This document shows positions 8,715-18,055 of a stretch of DNA of 42,393 nucleotides, piece by piece. The translations under genes and the position numbers were made by a program. The stretch's first letter is position 1. Every line of letters begins with the position of its first letter. This DNA comes from Streptomyces torulosus. GTDB lineage: Bacteria; Actinomycetota; Actinomycetes; Streptomycetales; Streptomycetaceae. Below the pieces are notes generated by a model. The model worked only from the letters and a program-made list of their open reading frames with translations, made no database searches and was not told where the DNA came from. The stretch is taken from assembly GCF_001419765.1 (NCBI RefSeq), contig NZ_LIRK01000003.1, positions 1-42,393 on the forward strand, read 5' to 3'.

Positions 8715-9043
8715 TCACGCGCCGAGGGCTTCGTCCCCGAGGCGGCTCAGCGCCTCCATGGCCTCGCGTTCGGTGCGCGACAGGCCGTCAGGGCGGTGCC
8801 CGCCCGCACGAGGCGCTGCCCACCGTCCGCTTCGCCGGCCTGTGCGATCAGGACCGCGACCGCCGTCCACAGGCCGGCCGCCTCGGCGTACGGCGAGTGG
8901 CCGGTTCGCACGTGTACACCGTCGAACAGTCGGGCAGAGGGTGGTGGGCCACCGGGATGTCGCTGAGTCGCGGCAACATCGGGCTTCTGCGGTGTGGGCC
9001 TGGGAACGTCTCGGCGATCCCACCGGGGCTCTCGCTCTGTCAC
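8715..9043 (-). pseudogene. Small gene with a probable frameshift, function unknown
   Basis: Two minus-strand frames appear to form one protein. The first, from ATG 9043, gives MTEREPRWDRR through VHVRTGHSPYAEAAGLWTAV and GEADGGQRLVRAGTALT, then derails at about 8795. The next frame continues GLSRTEREAMEALSRLGDEALGA to a stop at 8715. The joined product would be about 110 residues with amphipathic, helix-prone segments. I do not recognise the family. It starts 12 bp after the phosphatase stop and may have been its operon partner. The frameshift is inferred from protein-like quality switching frames; chance open frames remain possible. Confidence 0.35.
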
Positions 9044-9055
9044 ATGCCGATCTGC

Positions 9056-11176
9056 TCAGGAGCCGCTACTGGGCCGGAGCAGGAGCAGGGCGGCGTCGTC
9101 GGTGTGCCGGCCGAGGGGATGGATGTGGTGGACGAGGCTGTCGACGAGGTGATGAAGGGGAAGGTCGCTCGACTCACCCAGGTGACGGGCAAGTTCGGCG
9201 GTGGTCCGAGCGATGTCGGTGCCCGGGACTTCCACGAGGCCGTCGGTGTAGAGGGTGAGGATGGCCTCCTCGGCCAGAGGCACAGCGGCGATCGGGTATC
9301 CCGGGCGTCCCATGCCTATGCCGAGGGGCGGACCGGGGTCGATGTCGAGCGCATGGGCCCGGTGGTCGGGGTGTCGCAGGAGCGGGGGTGGGTGTCCGGC
9401 GCTGGCGAGGGTCGCCTGGTGGCGGGCGAGGTCGAGGTGGGCGTAAAGGCAGGTGACGAAACGGCCCGCATCGAGGTCGGCCAAGTCTCGGTCGGTGCGG
9501 GTGAGGACCTCGTCCGGTGCGGCGCCGGCGGTGGCGTGGGAGTGGACCGCCATGCGGACCTGGCCCATCAGGGCAGCGGCCGTCACGTCGTGCCCCTGGA
9601 CGTCGCCGATGACTGCCGCAGCGGTGGTTTCGGTGAGACGGATGAGGTCGTAGAAGTCGCCGCCGATGTCCATGCCGTGACTGGCGGGCAGGTAACGGGC
9701 AGCGACGTCGAGCCCCGCCACCGAAGGCAGTGCGTGGGGCAGGAGGGTCCGCTGGAGAGCATGGGCGAGGCTGTGCTTGGCGTCGTACAGGCGGGCGCGG
9801 TCCAAGGCTTGGGCGATGAGCGCGGCCAGGGGTGTGAGGACGGAGCGTTCTGCGGCGGCGAAGGTGTGAGGGTGGTTGTAGGCGAGGACCAAGCAGCCGA
9901 CGGGATGTCCAGAGGTGATCAGCGGCAGAAACGCCCATGCCTGTTTGTCGCTGATCTGCGGCGCCTTGGGGTATGCGCGGGCCAGCTCGGTGCGGTCTGC
10001 GAAGTAGGAGAAGGCGCCGCTGGCCAGAGCTTGGCCGGCAGGGGTGAGACCGGCGTCCGCGGGCAGGCCGTCGAGTTGCTCGATGGTCTCCGGGGTGTAG
10101 CCGCGGTATCCGATGATCTGCATACGGGCGGCTTCGACCGTGGACATGATCATTCCATGAGCGCCGAGTGCGGGCAGGATCTGGTCGGCAACCAGGTCGA
10201 CGACGTCCTGGACGCCTACGGTCTCGGTCAGCGCGGCTGCCAGATAGACCAGCAGGTGGATGCGGCTTCCGGCTGGGACTCCGATGGAGGCAGGCTGCCT
10301 TTCTACGGATCTGAACGGGGAGGCGGCAGTGTCGCCAGGAGTGACGACCACGCTGACGCCGCTGACGTCCGCGTGGAAGCAGAAGTCGAGCCACTGGCTC
10401 GATGGGCGCAGGACGGTCAGGGTCACTGGTTCGCGGCTGGTCACAGCGGTGCGGTAGGCGTCCATGAAGGCGACGTTGTCCAGCCAGGACAGTGACTGCC
10501 AAGGCTGGGTACGCAGCAGTTCTTCGGCGGGCCTGCCCAGCAGTTCGGCCGCCGCGGCGTTGGTGAAGGTGATCCGGCCTTCAAGGTCGAGAGCAAGGGT
10601 GCCCAGGGGGAGGCGTTCGACCAGTTCGGCCGCTGCGAGCGGCGGCTGTACGTGCCTCCTGGCAGGGGCACGGGGAGGGACGAAACGGGGCCGGCCCGCC
10701 TCGACCGCAGGGCGGGCGGCCGCGTCCAGGACCCGGGCGATGCGCCGAGCGCCGAAGGCGATGTGCTCGCGCTCACGGAGAGTGAGACGGTTGGGACGCT
10801 TGGGAGGCCACATCAGCAGCAGCGCGCCCCGGCAGTCGTGGACGCCGCTGAGTGGGGCCACTGCGAACGCGAGCCGGTAAGGAATATTCGCTGCCACGCG
10901 CGGATAGGAGCGGGCCAGCTCCTCCTGCGAGCTCACCCACACCAGCCGCTTTTCCTTTACCGCATCCTGGGTCGGACCGTGGGAGGCGAGTGACACCCGC
11001 CACCAGGGCGCGAACGCCTCGACGGGCACACCGCACATCACGTCCAGGCTCAGCACCGTTCCCGTCGGATCCAGCGCATAGACGCCCCCGGCGATGGCAC
11101 CCGTACGGTGTACGGCCGCCGTCAACGCCTCAGCCAGCGGATCGACCGATTCGGGCCGCTCGCCACACCCGTTCAC
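9056..11176 (-). CDS. PP2C-family (SpoIIE/RsbU-type) phosphatase with GAF-PAS-GAF sensors
   Basis: About 706 residues. Order: N-terminal GAF-like domain (about 15-165, ending in the antiphosphatase-style HIAFGARRIARVLD), a PAS domain (about 195-300, LGTLALDLEGRITFTNAAA), a second GAF (about 325-480), then a SpoIIE/PP2C catalytic domain (about 490-700) with GMDIGGDFYDL, VIGDVQGHD, SAGHPPPLL and YTDGLVE, which supply the metal-binding aspartates. Such enzymes dephosphorylate anti-sigma-factor antagonists in actinobacterial partner-switching modules. No membrane segment is visible, so it is probably cytosolic. The start is uncertain: no ATG lies near the first domain, and GTG 11176 (GGTGAA just upstream) is the best choice; the open frame extends to 11455 without domain similarity. 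No cognate antagonist or anti-sigma gene is adjacent. Confidence 0.85.
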   Translation of the reverse strand: MNGCGERPESVDPLAEALTAAVHRTGAIAGGVYALDPTGTVLSLDVMCGVPVEAFAPWWRVSLASHGPTQDAVKEKRLVWVSSQEELARSYPRVAANIPYRLAFAVAPLSGVHDCRGALLLMWPPKRPNRLTLREREHIAFGARRIARVLDAAARPAVEAGRPRFVPPRAPARRHVQPPLAAAELVERLPLGTLALDLEGRITFTNAAAAELLGRPAEELLRTQPWQSLSWLDNVAFMDAYRTAVTSREPVTLTVLRPSSQWLDFCFHADVSGVSVVVTPGDTAASPFRSVERQPASIGVPAGSRIHLLVYLAAALTETVGVQDVVDLVADQILPALGAHGMIMSTVEAARMQIIGYRGYTPETIEQLDGLPADAGLTPAGQALASGAFSYFADRTELARAYPKAPQISDKQAWAFLPLITSGHPVGCLVLAYNHPHTFAAAERSVLTPLAALIAQALDRARLYDAKHSLAHALQRTLLPHALPSVAGLDVAARYLPASHGMDIGGDFYDLIRLTETTAAAVIGDVQGHDVTAAALMGQVRMAVHSHATAGAAPDEVLTRTDRDLADLDAGRFVTCLYAHLDLARHQATLASAGHPPPLLRHPDHRAHALDIDPGPPLGIGMGRPGYPIAAVPLAEEAILTLYTDGLVEVPGTDIARTTAELARHLGESSDLPLHHLVDSLVHHIHPLGRHTDDAALLLLRPSSGS

Positions 11177-11271
11177 TTCACCCAGCACCTCACGCCCATA
11201 TCGGGGACGGTACGCCCGCTCGCCGATGACAGCACGCGGAACGGACCGCGCGGAGGGCCGCTGTCCGGTCG

Positions 11272-11412
11272 GAGGGGGCCAAGCCCATGGTGCTGCGGCA
11301 GATCGCCTCGCCGCTGCCCATCGTCTGGGTGGCCGCGGACGCGGCCGATGGCCAGGGGTCACGGCTGCGCCGCATGCCGGAGGAGACCGGCCTGGGGTAT
11401 GTGCTCGCGATC
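11272..11412 (+). mobile_element. IS701-like transposase fragment
   Basis: Plus-strand translation reads SEGAKPMVLRQI, then SPLPIVWVAADAADGQGSRL and RRMPEETGLGYVLAIR. This matches the internal block of IS701-family transposases (LPxxWVtaDaaYGQ...RRxLEexGvGYVLAV), with the conserved Tyr of the AYGQ box changed to Asp. Nothing on either side belongs to the same gene, so only about 45 codons survive. It lies in the 304-bp gap between the phosphatase and the aminotransferase, which otherwise holds nothing recognisable. Confidence 0.6.
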
Positions 11413-11480
11413 CGCCAAGGCCCAGCAGGCGCCGGACCTCGGACGCATCGATCACCTCTTCTCCCCCAGGGAGCTGATCC

Positions 11481-12554
11481 TCAGGCGGCGCGCGACGGGC
11501 GTTCCGTGATCGCGGTGCCGAGGATGTCCAGGACCTCCTTCCAGTCGGTCAGGGGCATGGTCAGCGGGGGCAGGAGCTTGAGGACGTGGCCGTGGCCGGA
11601 GGTCTCCGCGATGACTCCCTCGCGGAACAGCGACATCTGTACACGGGCGGCATGGGCGGGGTCCTCGAAGCGCAGGCCGCTCATCGCTCCCTTGCCGACG
11701 ACCTCCGCGGCCGAGGCGGGGAGGGCTGTGGTGACGGACTCGAGACCCGTGCGGATCGCCGCGGTCAGCTCGGCGGTGTGGGCGGTGAAGTGCGGGTCCG
11801 TCCAGAGGTCGAGGGCGGCGCAGGCACCGACGAGGGCGAGGTTGTTCCCGCGGAAGGTGCCGTTGTGCTCACCGGGCGCCCACCGGTCGTAGGTGCGGCG
11901 GATCAGCAGGGCCGCCATGGGCAGGCCCATGCCGCTCAGCGACTTCGAGAGGCACACCAGGTCCGGATCCAGGCCGGGGGCGTCCTCGAAGCTGAAGAAG
12001 GTGCCGATGCGGCCGCAGCCGGCCTGGATGTCGTCGACCACGACCAACGCGCCGACCGAGTCGGCCAGTTCACGGATCCGCCTCAGCCAGGAGTTCGGTG
12101 CGACGTGGAGGCCGCCCTCGCCCTGGACCGTCTCCAGCAGGATCGCGGCGGGCGCGGGGACCTCGGAGCCGGGGGCCAGCGCCTCCTCCAGCGCGGCCAT
12201 CGCGTCCGGGGCGTCCCCGTAGGGCAGGATCGTCACGTCTCGCAGGGGCACCCCCGCCCCGCCGCGCAGCAGCGGGGAGGAGGTCGCTGCCAGCGCACCC
12301 AGGGACGCTCCGTGGAAGCCGCCCGTGAAGGCGATCACACGCGTGCGCCCGGTGACCTTGCGGGCCAGCTTGAGGGCCGCCTCGACCGCGAGCGTCCCCG
12401 CCGGGCCGGGGAACTGCACCACGTGGTCGCCGAACCCTCTCGGTTCCAGCACCACCTCGTGCTCCGCGAGGGCGACACGGCCCGCGTCGGTCACGGCCCG
12501 GGTGGCCGCCTCGTCGAAGCGCAGGTCGGGGTCCTCGGGGTCACCGGTGAGCAC
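11481..12554 (-). CDS. EctB-like class III aminotransferase, N-terminally truncated
   Basis: A PLP-dependent fold-type I class III aminotransferase closest in pattern to diaminobutyrate-2-oxoglutarate transaminases: [62 protein letters not shown] and the PLP-lysine segment CLSKSLSG are intact. From GTG 12554 it is 357 residues, about 60-80 short of the family: the N-terminal dimerisation segment and the YGHNNP-type loop are missing. In-frame sequence continues to about 12663 without a start codon and there abuts a condensation-domain fragment. The reading suggests a deletion fused the two genes out of frame. In the parent NRPS cluster it may have supplied a diamino acid such as diaminobutyrate (inference). 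Activity is doubtful. Confidence 0.65.
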   Translation of the reverse strand: MLTGDPEDPDLRFDEAATRAVTDAGRVALAEHEVVLEPRGFGDHVVQFPGPAGTLAVEAALKLARKVTGRTRVIAFTGGFHGASLGALAATSSPLLRGGAGVPLRDVTILPYGDAPDAMAALEEALAPGSEVPAPAAILLETVQGEGGLHVAPNSWLRRIRELADSVGALVVVDDIQAGCGRIGTFFSFEDAPGLDPDLVCLSKSLSGMGLPMAALLIRRTYDRWAPGEHNGTFRGNNLALVGACAALDLWTDPHFTAHTAELTAAIRTGLESVTTALPASAAEVVGKGAMSGLRFEDPAHAARVQMSLFREGVIAETSGHGHVLKLLPPLTMPLTDWKEVLDILGTAITERPSRAA

Positions 12555-12663
12555 CGCGTGCGCGGTGCCCTGGTCGGCCGGGCCGAAGGACGGGGGTGCG
12601 TCCGTGACGTACTCGGGGCGGGTGAGGGCCTCGCGGGTGCCCGGCGTGAGCAGCGGCAGGAGC

Positions 12664-15150
12664 CGACAGGTCGAACTTGGCGGACGGCAGGCCCGCCGGG
12701 AGGTGCCGTACGGTCAGGCCGGGCAGTTCGAAGTGGGCCTCGGCGTTGTTGCGGAACGACAGCATCACCTGGAACAGCGGGTGCCGGGCCGGGGACCGGG
12801 TGGGGTTCACCGCCTCCACGAGCCGCTCGAACGGCAGCTCCTGGTGGTCGTAGGCGTCCAGGTCGGTACGGCGTACCCGGCCGAGGAGTTCGGTGAAGCT
12901 CGGGTCGCCCGAGGTGTCGGTCCGCAGGACCAGGGTGTTGAGGAAGAACCCGACCAGCCCGTCCAGGGCCTCGTCGCCGCGGCCGGCGACGGGGATGCCG
13001 ATGGGCAGGTCGGTACCCGCGCCGAGCCGGGTGAGCAGCGTGGCGAGACCGGCCTGGAGCGCCATGAACACGGTGGCGCCCTGGGCCTTGGCGACCCCGG
13101 CGAGCCGCTGGTGCAGCTCCGGGCCGATCTCCAGGGGCACCGCGGCGCCCCGGCTCTCGGCGGACGCGGTGCGCGGCCGGTCCGTGGGCAGGTTCAGCTC
13201 CTCGGGGGCGCCCTCGAGCGCCTTCCGCCAGTAGTGGAGCTGCCTGCCGCCGCGGCTGCCGGGGTCGTCGGCGTCTCCGAGGACCTGGTTCTGCCACAGG
13301 GCGTAGTCGGCGTACTGGATCTCCAGGGGCGCCCACCGGGGTGCTTCGCCCGCGAGACGGGCGCGGTAGGCACCGGCCAGATCGGCGGTGAACGGGTGCA
13401 GGGATTCCGCGTCACCGGCGATGTGGTGGACGAGCAGCAGCAGTACGGCTTCGTCCGCCGCCTGCCGGAACACCCAGGCCCGTACGGGGATCTCGGTGGT
13501 GAGATCGAACGCGTACGCCGCCGCGGCCGCGAGCCGGGCGTCCAGTTCGTCAGGAGCGGTGCGGTGCTCGGTCACCGGCACCGTGACGCTGTCGGACGGG
13601 AGGACGACCTGGTACGCGCCGTCCTCGTCCTCGGCGAACACCGTGCGCAGGATCTCGTGCCGGGCGACGACGTCGGTCAGCGCGGCCGAGAGCGCGGCGG
13701 TGTCCAGCGGCCCGGTCAGCCGCAGGGCGTGCGGGATGTTGTAGGCGGCCGACGGCCCCTCGAAGCGGTGCAGGAACCACAGGCGTCGCTGCGCGTACGA
13801 CAGGGGGACGCGCTCGCCGCGCGGGAGGGCCACGATCTCCGCGCGCCGAGCGGGCGCCGATCCCAGCCGGGCGGAGAGCTTCGCCACGGTGGTGGCCTCG
13901 AACAGCGCCGACAGGTCGATCTCGACCCCGAGCACGGCCCGGATCCGGTTGGCCAGCCGGGCCACCAGCAGGGAGTGCCCGCCCCGTTCGAAGAAGTCGT
14001 CGTCGATCGAGACAGCGGGCAGGCCCAGCACCGCGGCGAACAGGGAGCACAGGATCTCCTCCCACGCCGTCCTGGGCCCCCTGCCCACGGACGGGGCGGT
14101 GTCGGGCGCCGGCAGGGCCCTGCGGTCCACCTTGCCACTGGGCGTCAACGGCAGCTCCGCGAGCCGGACCAGCCGCGCCGGAACCATGTACTCGGGCAGC
14201 CGCCCGGCGAGCCGGGCCCGCAGCTCCTCGTCGTCGAGGTCCCCGGCGGGGACGACGTAGCCCACCAGCCGCTGCCCGTGCACGGCCGCGGCAGCCTGGG
14301 CGACCGCCGGATGGTCCGCCAGGGCCCCCTCGACCTCACCCAGCTCGATCCGGAAGCCCCGCATCTTCACCTGGTCGTCGGCGCGGCCGAGGAACTCCAG
14401 CTCCCCGTCCGGCGTCCAGCGCACGATGTCCCCGGTGCGGTACATCCGGGCTCCGGGCGGCCCGTAGGGGGCGGCGACGAAGCGCTCAGAGGTCCGAGCG
14501 GGCCGGGCGGCATAGCCGCGCCATCTGGACGCCCGCGAGATACAACTCGCCCGCCACACCCGGTGCCACCGCAGACAGCCACGCGTCCAGCACATAGGCG
14601 CGGGTGTGGGGGCCGGGGCCGCCGATCCGCACGGGTTCGCCGGGGACGACGGCCCAGGAGGTCGCGGTCACGGAGAACTCGGTCGGGCCGTAGGAGTTGA
14701 CGAGCCGGGCGCCGCACTGTCGGTGGAAGCGGGCGGCCAGGGCGGCGGGCAGTGCCTCGCCGCCGCACATCACCAGGCGCAGCGACTCGGCGGGCCGGTA
14801 CTCGTCCAGGAACGGGCCGAGCAGGGCCGGCACGAAGCACAGGACGGTGACACGCTCCTCGCGGACCAGCCGGGCGAGGTAGGCCGGGTCGCGGTGGCCG
14901 TCCGGGCGGGCGACGACGAGGGTCGCCCCGCGGGTGAGGGGCCAGAAGATCTCCCGCACCGACACGTCGAACCCGATCGGCGCCTTGTGCACGACCCGGT
15001 CCGCCGGGGTGAGGCGGTGGTCGGCCTGCATCCAGGCGAGGGTGTTGACGATCCCGGCCCGGGTGACGACGGTTCCCTTGGGCCGGCCGGTGGACCCGGA
15101 GGTGTACATGAGGTAAGCCGCGGTGTCGCCGTGGACGGCGACCTGGCTCC
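12664..15150 (-). pseudogene. NRPS fragment, adenylation-thiolation-condensation, broken at both ends and frameshifted
   Basis: Minus-strand order: adenylation domain from core motif A3 (YLMYTSGSTGRPKGT) through NSYGPTEF, MYRTGD and [11 protein letters not shown]; thiolation domain with [15 protein letters not shown] (phosphopantetheine Ser); then a condensation domain with [29 protein letters not shown] (HHxxxD) and [13 protein letters not shown]. The adenylation part changes frame at about 14505: GVQMAR continues as GYAARP only in a second frame, a 2-bp loss or 1-bp gain. The A1-A2 half is missing past 15150, and condensation homology stops at AKFDLS (12664), where aminotransferase sequence begins. 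The pocket reads approximately D-V-R-C-M-G-S-V-T-K, which I cannot match to a substrate; Arg at pocket position 239 is odd. No start codon or complete module remains, so this is a pseudogene. Confidence 0.85.
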
Positions 15151-15722
15151 TGCGCCGCCCGCAGACTCCCGTGCACGACGTCGAACTCCTCGACGACGCC
15201 GAACAGACCCGCATCGCCGCCCTGGGCCGCTCTCCCCGCCCGCCGCACACCACCGCGACCACCATCCCCGACGCCTTCACCCGTATCGCGACGGCCGCCC
15301 CCGAGCGCGTCGCCGTCACCGACGGCACGACCCGCCTCACCTACCGTGAACTCGACGCTCACGCGGCGAAGTTGGCCCAGGGACTGCACGCCCGAGGCGT
15401 CACCCCCGGCGACCGGGTGGGCGTATGCCTGGACCGCACCGCCGAACTGGTCATCGCCCTCCTCGCCGTCCTGAAAGCGGGCGCGACCTACGTCCCGGTC
15501 GACCCCGCCTACCCGGCGGACCGCCTCGCCCACACGGCACAGGACGCGGGCATCGGGGTCGTGATCACCCGCCACCCGGAGTTCCCGACGGTCCCGGGCT
15601 GCACACCGACGTCCCCTGACGACCTGCTGGACGCGGCCGGACCCGCAGCCGCCCCCCACAGCACAACCGCCCCCACCGCCGGGCACACTCCGGACACCCC
15701 GGCGTACGTCATCTACACCTCC

Positions 15723-15755
<33 letters not shown>

Positions 15756-16463
15756 CCCCACCGCAACGTCATCGCCCTGATCGACGCCACCCGCGACGAG
15801 TACGGCCTCGGCCCCGAGGACGTGTGGACCTGGTTCCACTCCAGCGCCTTCGACTTCTCGGTGTGGGAGATCTGGGGCTGCCTGCTGACGGGGGGCCGCC
15901 TGGCCGTCGTGCCGTACTTCGTCTCCCGCGAACCCGACCGCTTCCGTGACCTGCTGACCACCGAGAAGGTCACGGTGCTCAGCCAGACGCCGTCGGCCTT
16001 CGCCCAGCTCCTGGACATCGACCACAGCGAGCTGAGCGTCCGCCTGGTCGTCTTCGGCGGCGAACCCCTCGACGCCCGCATGATGCTCCGCTGGTTCGAC
16101 CGCCACCCCGAGTCGACAAGCCGGGTGGTGAACATGTTCGGCATCACGGAGACGACGGTGCACGTCACCGAGCAGACCCTCACCCGCACACTGGCCCTGG
16201 CCGCCACCCGCTCCGTCGGCCGTGCCCTGCCCGGCTGGCACCTGTACGTCAGGGACGAGGAGGGCCGGCTGCTGCCACCGGGCGTGGCGGGCGAGATCTG
16301 CGTCGGCGGGGCCGGCGTGGCGCTCGGCTACCTGGGTCAGGAGGAGCTGACGGCCCGGCGGTTCGTGCCGGACCCGTTCACCGGCGGCACCATGTACCGC
16401 AGCGGCGACCTGGGCCGCCTGCGCCCGGACGGGCGCCTCGAACACCTCGGACGGATCGACAGC

Positions 16464-16497
<34 letters not shown>

Positions 16498-16640
16498 ACG
16501 AGATCCGTGCCGTCCTGCTGGAGGACCCCGACGTCCGTACGGCCGCCGTCGTCGTCCACCGCGACGACCCGTCGGACGCGGCCACCGCCCGGATCGACGC
16601 GTACGTGGCGCTGTCCCCGGGCAGCGACCCCGCCACGGTC

Positions 16641-16669
16641 CGCGAACGGGCCGCGAACGGGCCGCGAAC
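16641..16669. repeat. 11-bp tandem duplication causing a frameshift
   Basis: CGCGAACGGGC occurs twice back to back (16641-16651 and 16652-16662), followed by a partial third copy CGCGAAC. Removing one unit reconnects the NRPS adenylation frame exactly (VRERAAN-ILPEYML). A replication-slippage event inside the gene is the simple explanation. Confidence 0.9.
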
Positions 16670-16672
16670 ATC

Positions 16673-16709
16673 CTCCCCGAGTACATGCTCCCCGAGTACA
16701 TGCTCCCCG
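16673..16709. repeat. 15-bp in-frame tandem duplication
   Basis: CTCCCCGAGTACATG is repeated at 16673-16687 and 16688-16702, followed by a partial copy CTCCCCG. Because it is a multiple of three it duplicates LPEYM in the protein without changing frame. It begins only four bases after the partial copy of the 11-bp duplication ends. Confidence 0.9.
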
Positions 16710-17164
16710 CCACGGTCACCGCCCTCGACAAGCTCCCGCTGACACCCAACGGCAAGCTCGACGCGTCGAGACTCCCCCCACCGGAGGTACGGCGCGGGCC
16801 GGCGGGGCCCGCACAGCCGGACCAGCCCTCCACCGACGACGACCTCACCCGCACCTTGTGCGAGATCTGGGCCGAGGTGCTCGGCGTCCCCGTGGACCCC
16901 GACGACGACTTCTTCGAACTGGGCGGCAACTCCCTGTTCGCCGTCCGCATAGGCGCCGCCCTACGCGCCCGTGGCCTGCCCTCCCTCCGGCTGCGCGAGC
17001 TGTACCGCCACCCGACGGCCAGGGCCACGGCGGCGAACCTGAGCACACCGGCGGAGTGAGGGTACGTGTCAGCGGGGTGCGACCACCGGCATCACGGCCG
17101 GCACCCCGCCGCGCACTGTCCCGACTCCACTTCTGGTCCACAGGATCAGCTTCGTGCCGTTGGC

Positions 17165-17184
17165 CGTTACCGCTGGCGGTAACG
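17165..17184. promoter_or_regulatory. 20-nt perfect palindrome between NRPS remnant and paa operon
   Basis: CGTTACCGC-TG-GCGGTAACG, perfect 9-bp arms with a 2-nt centre, lies in the 220-bp gap between the NRPS stop (17059) and the 3' end of the minus-strand paa genes (17280). No T-run follows. It could be a short terminator for the paa transcript or an operator left from a lost gene; the compact symmetry is operator-like. Nothing else is recognisable in the gap. Confidence 0.45.
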
Positions 17185-17279
17185 CTGTCGAGGGCGTCGA
17201 GGCACTTGTCGCCGTAGACCGAAGTCGTCGCCGGACGACTCCCGCGGAAGCCGACACAGCCGACCGTTCCCAGGAGTAC

Positions 17280-18047
17280 TCAGAGAAACGTCGCCCTGCC
17301 GGGGCCTTCCTCGACGAAGCTGCGCATCCCCCGCTCGCGGTCCTCTGTCGCGAACAGGCCCGCGAACCAGTTGCGCTCGATGGTGAGACCGGTGTCGAGG
17401 TCGGTCTCCAGGCCCTGGTCGACCGACTCCTTGGCGGCCCGCAGGGCGAGTGCGGGGCCCTTGGCCAACCGGGCGGCCCAGGCCCGCGCCTGCTCGTACA
17501 CCTCGGCGGCCGGCACAACGAGGTCGACCAGGCCGATCCGAAGGGCCTCGTCAGCCTTGACCATCCGGCCGGTGAAGATGAGGTCCTTGGCCCTCGACGG
17601 GCCCACGAGCCGGGACAGGCGCTGGGTACCGCCCGCGCCGGGGATCAGGCCGAGCAGGATCTCCGGCTGGCCCAGCTTGGCGTGGTCGGCGGCGATCCGG
17701 TAATCAGCACAGAGGGCCAGCTCGCAGCCGCCACCGAGCGCGTAGCCGGTGACCGCGGCGACGACCGGCTTGGGGATGCGCGCGACGGCGGTGAACGCTT
17801 CCTGAAGCGGGCGCGAGCGCCTGACCATTCCGGCGTGGTCGAGGAGTTCCATCTCCTTGATGTCCGCGCCGGCCGCGAACACCTTCTCGCCGCCGTACAG
17901 GATCACCGCCCGGACGTCATCGCGTTCGGTCACCTCTGCGGCGAGCTCGCCGAGCCGGTCCTGGCTGGCGATGTCGAGGGCGTTCATCGGGGGACGGTCG
18001 AGGCGGATGGTCCCGACGCCTTCGGAGACCTCCAGATGCACGGACAT
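17280..18047 (-). CDS. Enoyl-CoA hydratase/isomerase (crotonase family) of the paa operon
   Basis: A 255-residue crotonase. The oxyanion-hole segments are KVFAAGADIKEM and ALGGGCELALCADYRIA. The first catalytic Glu lies in GQPEILLGLIPGAGGTQR; at the position of the second crotonase Glu there is Asp (SRAKDLIFTGR). This is consistent with hydratase chemistry, so the PaaF role (hydration of 2,3-dehydroadipyl-CoA) is plausible. It begins eight bases after the paaE stop with GAGGAA upstream of ATG 18047, so it is the last gene of the paaABCDE transcript. A general beta-oxidation hydratase is the alternative; substrate cannot be told from sequence. Confidence 0.85.
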   Translation of the reverse strand: MSVHLEVSEGVGTIRLDRPPMNALDIASQDRLGELAAEVTERDDVRAVILYGGEKVFAAGADIKEMELLDHAGMVRRSRPLQEAFTAVARIPKPVVAAVTGYALGGGCELALCADYRIAADHAKLGQPEILLGLIPGAGGTQRLSRLVGPSRAKDLIFTGRMVKADEALRIGLVDLVVPAAEVYEQARAWAARLAKGPALALRAAKESVDQGLETDLDTGLTIERNWFAGLFATEDRERGMRSFVEEGPGRATFL

Positions 18048-18055
18048 GGGATTCC

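Noticed and set aside
8616..8966. Plus-strand frame upstream of lanA as a divergent regulator
   Set aside because: No helix-turn-helix or other domain and no ribosome site; it overlaps the lan promoter region and the better minus-strand reading.
12541..14595. NRPS-aminotransferase natural fusion protein
   Set aside because: The condensation frame and the aminotransferase frame differ, and homology of each stops at the junction, so no single protein is encoded.
16641..16709. CRISPR or minisatellite array
   Set aside because: Only two copies of each unit exist, there are no spacers, and the units lie inside coding sequence.
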